Assembly (NCBI RefSeq): GCF_019968905.1
Contig: NZ_CP079946.1
Location: 6,731,356-6,795,355 of the forward strand
DNA: 64,000 bases
Source: Corallococcus sp. EGB
GTDB taxonomy: Bacteria; Myxococcota; Myxococcia; Myxococcales; Myxococcaceae
Reading direction: 5' to 3'
Positions 60,704-64,000 of this stretch are shown one piece after another. The notes under the pieces are model-generated. The model worked only from the letters and a program-made list of their open reading frames with translations. It did no database searches and had not been told where the DNA came from. Made by a program: the position numbers and the translations under genes. Position 1 is the stretch's first letter. Every line of letters starts with the position of its first letter.

Positions 60704-63700
60704 TCAGCCCAGGGCGACGCGGGCGTTGCGGAACATGCGCATCCAGGGGCCGTCCTCGCCCCACTCCGCCGGGTGCCAGGAGTGCTGCACGGTGCGGTGC
60801 ACGCGCTCCGGGTGCGGCATGGTGATGGTGAAGCGCCCGTCCTTCGTGGTGACCCCGGCGATGGCGTGCGGCGAGCCGTTGGGGTTGGCCGGGTACTTCG
60901 TGGCCACCTGGCCCCGGTTGTCCACCCAGCGCGTCGACACCAGCCCGGAGGCGTTGAAGCGCGCGGCGGCCTCCGCGTTGGCGAACTCCGCCCGCCCCTC
61001 GCCGTGCGACACGACGATGAGCATCCGGCTGCCCTCCATGCCCTTGTAGAAGAGCGAAGGCGACGGCGCGATCTCGACGGTGCCCAGGCGGGCCTCGAAC
61101 TGCTCGGACGCGTTGCGCACGAAGCGGGGCCAGCCCTCCGCGCCGGGGATGAGCTCGCGCAGCTGCGCGAACATCTGGCAGCCGTTGCACGCGCCCAGGC
61201 CGAAGCTGTCCGGCCGCGCGAAGAACTCCGAGAACGCGTCGCGCGTGCGTGGGTTGAAGAGGATGGATTTGGCCCACCCGCCGCCCGCGCCCAGCACGTC
61301 GCCGTAGCTGAAGCCGCCGCACGCCATCACGCCGTGGAAGTCCTTCAGCGACGCGCGGCCCGACAGCAGGTCGCTCATGTGCACGTCCACCGCGGTGAAG
61401 CCCGCGCGCGTGAACGCCGCCGCCATCTCCTGCTGGCTGTTGACGCCCTGCTCGCGCAGCACCGCCACGCGGGGCCGCGCCCCCTTCGCGATGTACGGCG
61501 CCGCCACGTCCACCGCCGGGTCGAACGTGAGCTTCGGCGACAGGCCCGGGTCCTGCGCGTCGCACCTGGCGGCGTACTCCTCCTCCGCGCAGGAGGGGTT
61601 GTCGCGCAGCTTCTGGATCTCGTAGCTCACGCGGGACCAGGTGCGCTTGAGCGCCATTGTCTCCTCCGCGAGGAGCTCCCGGCCGCCGTGCCGCACGCGC
61701 ACCACCTGCTCGGGCGTGGGCCGTCCCAGCTCGTGGACGTGAGAGCCCAGGCCGTGGCGGGCGAGCACCTCCCGCACGCGCGCCACGCCGGACGCGCGCA
61801 CCTGCACCACCGCGCCCAGCTCCTCGTTGAAGAGGGCCGCCACCGCGTCGTTGCCCAGCGCGGACAGGTCCACGTCCAGGCCGCAGTGGCCCGCGAAGGC
61901 CATCTCCGTGAGCGTGGACCAGAGGCCACCGTCGGAGCGGTCGTGGTACGCGAGCAGCACTCGCGCCGCCTGGAGCTCCTGCACCGCCAGGAAGAAGCCC
62001 TTCAGCGCCGCCGCATCATCCACGTCCGGGCACTCGGGCCCCACCTGCTGGTGCACCTGCGCCAGCACGGACGCGCCCAGCCGCTGGCGGCCCTTCGCGA
62101 TGTCCAGGAACAGCAGGCGCGTGTCCCCCGCCACGTCCACCGGCTGCGGCGTCAGCGTGACGCGCGCGTCGAGCACCGGCGCGAACGCGGTGATGATGAG
62201 CGACAGGGGCGCCGTCACCGCCTTCTTCTGGCCGTCCTCCTGCCACTGCGTGCGCATGGACATGGAGTCCTTGCCCACCGGGATGGCGATGCCCAGCGCA
62301 GGGCACAGCTCCATGCCCACCGCGTGCACCGCCGCGTAGAGGTTCGCGTCCTCGCCGGGGCTGCCCGCCGCCGCCATCCAGTTGGCGGACAGCTTCACGT
62401 CCGACAGCTTCGCGATCCGCGCCGAGGCGATGTTGGTGAGCGCCTCGCCCACCGCCATGCGCGCGGAGGCGGCCGCGTCCACCAGCGCCACCGGGGTGCG
62501 CTCCCCCAGCGCCATGGCCTCGCCCGTGTCCGACATCAGCGAGGACAGCGTCACCGCGCAGTCCGCCACCGGCACCTGCCACGGGCCCACCATCTGGTCG
62601 CGCGCCGTGTGGCCGCCCACGGAGCGGTCGCCAATGGTGATGAGGAACGACTTGTCCGCCACCGTCGGGTGCGACAGCACCGCGTGCGCCACGGCCTTCA
62701 GGTCTGTCGGGATGCTCAGCGGCGCGTGCCTCAGCGGGCGCGACGCGAAGTCGCGGTGCATGCGCGGCGCCTTGCCGAAGAGGACGTCCATGGGCAGCGC
62801 GATGGGCGTGTCCCCCAACTCGCGGTCCGTCAGCGTGAGCACCTGCTCCTGGGTGGCCTCGCCCAGCACGGCGAAGGGGGCGCGCTCGCGCTCGCACAGC
62901 GCGGCGAAGCGCGGCAGGTCCTCCGGCGCCACGCCCAGCACGTAGCGCTCCTGCGCCTCGTTGCACCAGATTTCGACCGGGGACATGCCCGGCTCGTCGT
63001 TGGGCACCTCGCGCAATTCCAGCCGGCCGCCCAGCCCGTTGTCGTGCGCCAGCTCCGGCAGCGCGTTGGACAGGCCGCCCGCGCCCACGTCGTGGATGGA
63101 GCGCACGGGGTTCTTCTCGCCCAGCATCCAGCACTGGTCGATGACCTCCTGGCAGCGGCGCTCCATCTCCGCGTTGTCCCGCTGCACGGAGGCGAAGTCC
63201 AGGTCCGCCGCGCTCGCGCCCTGCGCCATGGAGGACGCCGCGCCGCCGCCCAGGCCGATGAGCATCGCCGGGCCGCCCAGCACGATGAGCTTGTCGCCCG
63301 CGCGCAGCGGGGCCTTCTTCACGTGGTCCGCGCGGATGTTGCCCAGGCCGCCCGCCAGCATGATGGGCTTGTGGTAGCCGCGCACCTCCACGCCCTCGGG
63401 CGTGGGCACGTGCTGCTCGAAGCTGCGGAAGTAGCCGGTGAGGTTGGGCCGGCCGAACTCGTTGTTGAACGCGGCGCCGCCCAGCGGCCCGTCCACCATG
63501 ATGTCCAGCGCGGACACGATGCGGTCCGGCTTGCCGTAGGGCACCTCCCACGGCCGCGCGAAGTCCGGCAGGCGCAGGTGGCTGACGGAGAAGCCGGTGA
63601 GCCCCGCCTTGGGCTTCGCGCCGCGTCCGGTGGCGCCCTCGTCGCGGATTTCACCGCCCGCGCCCGTGGCCGCGCCCGGGTACGGCGAGATGGCGGTGGG

Positions 63701-64000
63701 GTGGTTGTGCGTCTCCACCTTCATCATGATGTGGGCCGGCTCGCGCACGGTGCTCCACTCGCGCGCCTCGCCCTGCGGGAAGAAGCGCTCCACCTCGAAG
63801 CCCTCGATGACGGCGGCGTTGTCCTTGTACGCGGACAGCACGCCGCCCGGGCTCTGGGCGTAGGTGTTCTTGATGGCCTGGAACAGCGAGCGCTCGCGCG
63901 GCTGGCCATCCACCGTCCACGACGCGTTGAAGATCTTGTGGCGGCAGTGCTCGCTGTTCGCCTGCGCGAACATCATCAACTCCACGTCGGTGGGGTTGCG
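60704..64000 (-). CDS. purL: Phosphoribosylformylglycinamidine synthase, long form (N-terminus beyond window)
   Basis: About 1099 C-terminal residues are visible of a usual ~1300-residue single-chain PurL. It makes FGAM from FGAR, Gln and ATP in purine synthesis. Seen: [15 protein letters not shown] at the right edge, [34 protein letters not shown] (ATP/active-site segment in two adjacent blocks), a second AIR-synthetase-like half with [12 protein letters not shown], and the C-terminal glutaminase with [20 protein letters not shown], nucleophile Cys in GACNGCQMF, and the His/Glu pair in MPHPERVHR. It is convergent with the second GH18 gene, 18 nt apart. Confidence 0.97.
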   Translation of the reverse strand, partial: RNPTDVELMMFAQANSEHCRHKIFNASWTVDGQPRERSLFQAIKNTYAQSPGGVLSAYKDNAAVIEGFEVERFFPQGEAREWSTVREPAHIMMKVETHNHPTAISPYPGAATGAGGEIRDEGATGRGAKPKAGLTGFSVSHLRLPDFARPWEVPYGKPDRIVSALDIMVDGPLGGAAFNNEFGRPNLTGYFRSFEQHVPTPEGVEVRGYHKPIMLAGGLGNIRADHVKKAPLRAGDKLIVLGGPAMLIGLGGGAASSMAQGASAADLDFASVQRDNAEMERRCQEVIDQCWMLGEKNPVRSIHDVGAGGLSNALPELAHDNGLGGRLELREVPNDEPGMSPVEIWCNEAQERYVLGVAPEDLPRFAALCERERAPFAVLGEATQEQVLTLTDRELGDTPIALPMDVLFGKAPRMHRDFASRPLRHAPLSIPTDLKAVAHAVLSHPTVADKSFLITIGDRSVGGHTARDQMVGPWQVPVADCAVTLSSLMSDTGEAMALGERTPVALVDAAASARMAVGEALTNIASARIAKLSDVKLSANWMAAAGSPGEDANLYAAVHAVGMELCPALGIAIPVGKDSMSMRTQWQEDGQKKAVTAPLSLIITAFAPVLDARVTLTPQPVDVAGDTRLLFLDIAKGRQRLGASVLAQVHQQVGPECPDVDDAAALKGFFLAVQELQAARVLLAYHDRSDGGLWSTLTEMAFAGHCGLDVDLSALGNDAVAALFNEELGAVVQVRASGVARVREVLARHGLGSHVHELGRPTPEQVVRVRHGGRELLAEETMALKRTWSRVSYEIQKLRDNPSCAEEEYAARCDAQDPGLSPKLTFDPAVDVAAPYIAKGARPRVAVLREQGVNSQQEMAAAFTRAGFTAVDVHMSDLLSGRASLKDFHGVMACGGFSYGDVLGAGGGWAKSILFNPRTRDAFSEFFARPDSFGLGACNGCQMFAQLRELIPGAEGWPRFVRNASEQFEARLGTVEIAPSPSLFYKGMEGSRMLIVVSHGEGRAEFANAEAAARFNASGLVSTRWVDNRGQVATKYPANPNGSPHAIAGVTTKDGRFTITMPHPERVHRTVQHSWHPAEWGEDGPWMRMFRNARVALG

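Overview
The window is a GC-rich (about 70% by eye) bacterial chromosome segment with very strong third-position G/C bias, so open frames run antisense to nearly every gene. Gene content suggests a myxobacterium of the Myxococcus/Corallococcus type: a hybrid FAAL-NRPS-PKS locus, secreted tandem GH18 proteins, a SET-domain protein, and several lineage-restricted unknowns. That assignment is inference. I saw no rRNA, tRNA, CRISPR array, transposase or phage gene, and no stretch over about 300 bases without a gene.

Layout. 1-5526: housekeeping and unknown genes (M18 aminopeptidase cut by the left edge, a 2OG-oxygenase-like protein, a short acyl-CoA dehydrogenase-like protein, a SET methyltransferase with a histone-H1-like tail, a DUF423 membrane protein). 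5613-6758: a CCA/poly(A) nucleotidyltransferase. 6790-30852: a probable biosynthetic gene cluster. Its left arm is a SyrD/PvdE-type exporter, a nucleotidyltransferase-like protein, a GST and, divergently, an ATP-grasp-like protein. Its core is a free luciferase-like monooxygenase, a 2148-residue protein with FAAL-ACP-C-A(MOx)-PCP, and two PKS proteins (KS-AT-KR-ACP and KS-AT-ACP). It ends with a glycosyltransferase, a type II thioesterase, a 110-residue unknown and a JmjC/cupin-8 hydroxylase, the last four joined by ATGA overlaps. The adenylation domain reads as glycine-specific and carries the oxygenase between motifs A4 and A5. The KR has lost its catalytic Tyr and Asn. The simplest prediction is a fatty acid activated as acyl-AMP, joined to an oxidised glycine, extended by two unreduced C2 units, then glycosylated and exported.

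30871-37896: a GT87-like membrane mannosyltransferase, Mug glycosylase, CysQ/IMPase-like phosphatase, a DUF3592 protein, a GNAT, an unknown, and glnS. 37992-48381: a looser set of glycosyltransferases, a FemAB/BioF2-type acyltransferase, a fold-III PLP decarboxylase, an ATP-grasp ligase and a methyltransferase, resembling polysaccharide or capsule decoration genes. It is interrupted by an alpha/beta hydrolase, the N-degron transferase Bpt and a 56-residue acidic peptide.

48526-53543: an MBL-fold hydrolase, an OPT-family peptide transporter, then the clearest regulatory unit in the window. This is a 27-codon leader peptide with seven Thr codons, two mutually exclusive RNA hairpins, and a 400-residue threonyl-tRNA synthetase that lacks the TGS and editing domains. 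53611-64000: a divergent FAD monooxygenase/TetR pair, a CBS protein, msrB, two tandem near-duplicate GH18 proteins, and purL cut by the right edge.
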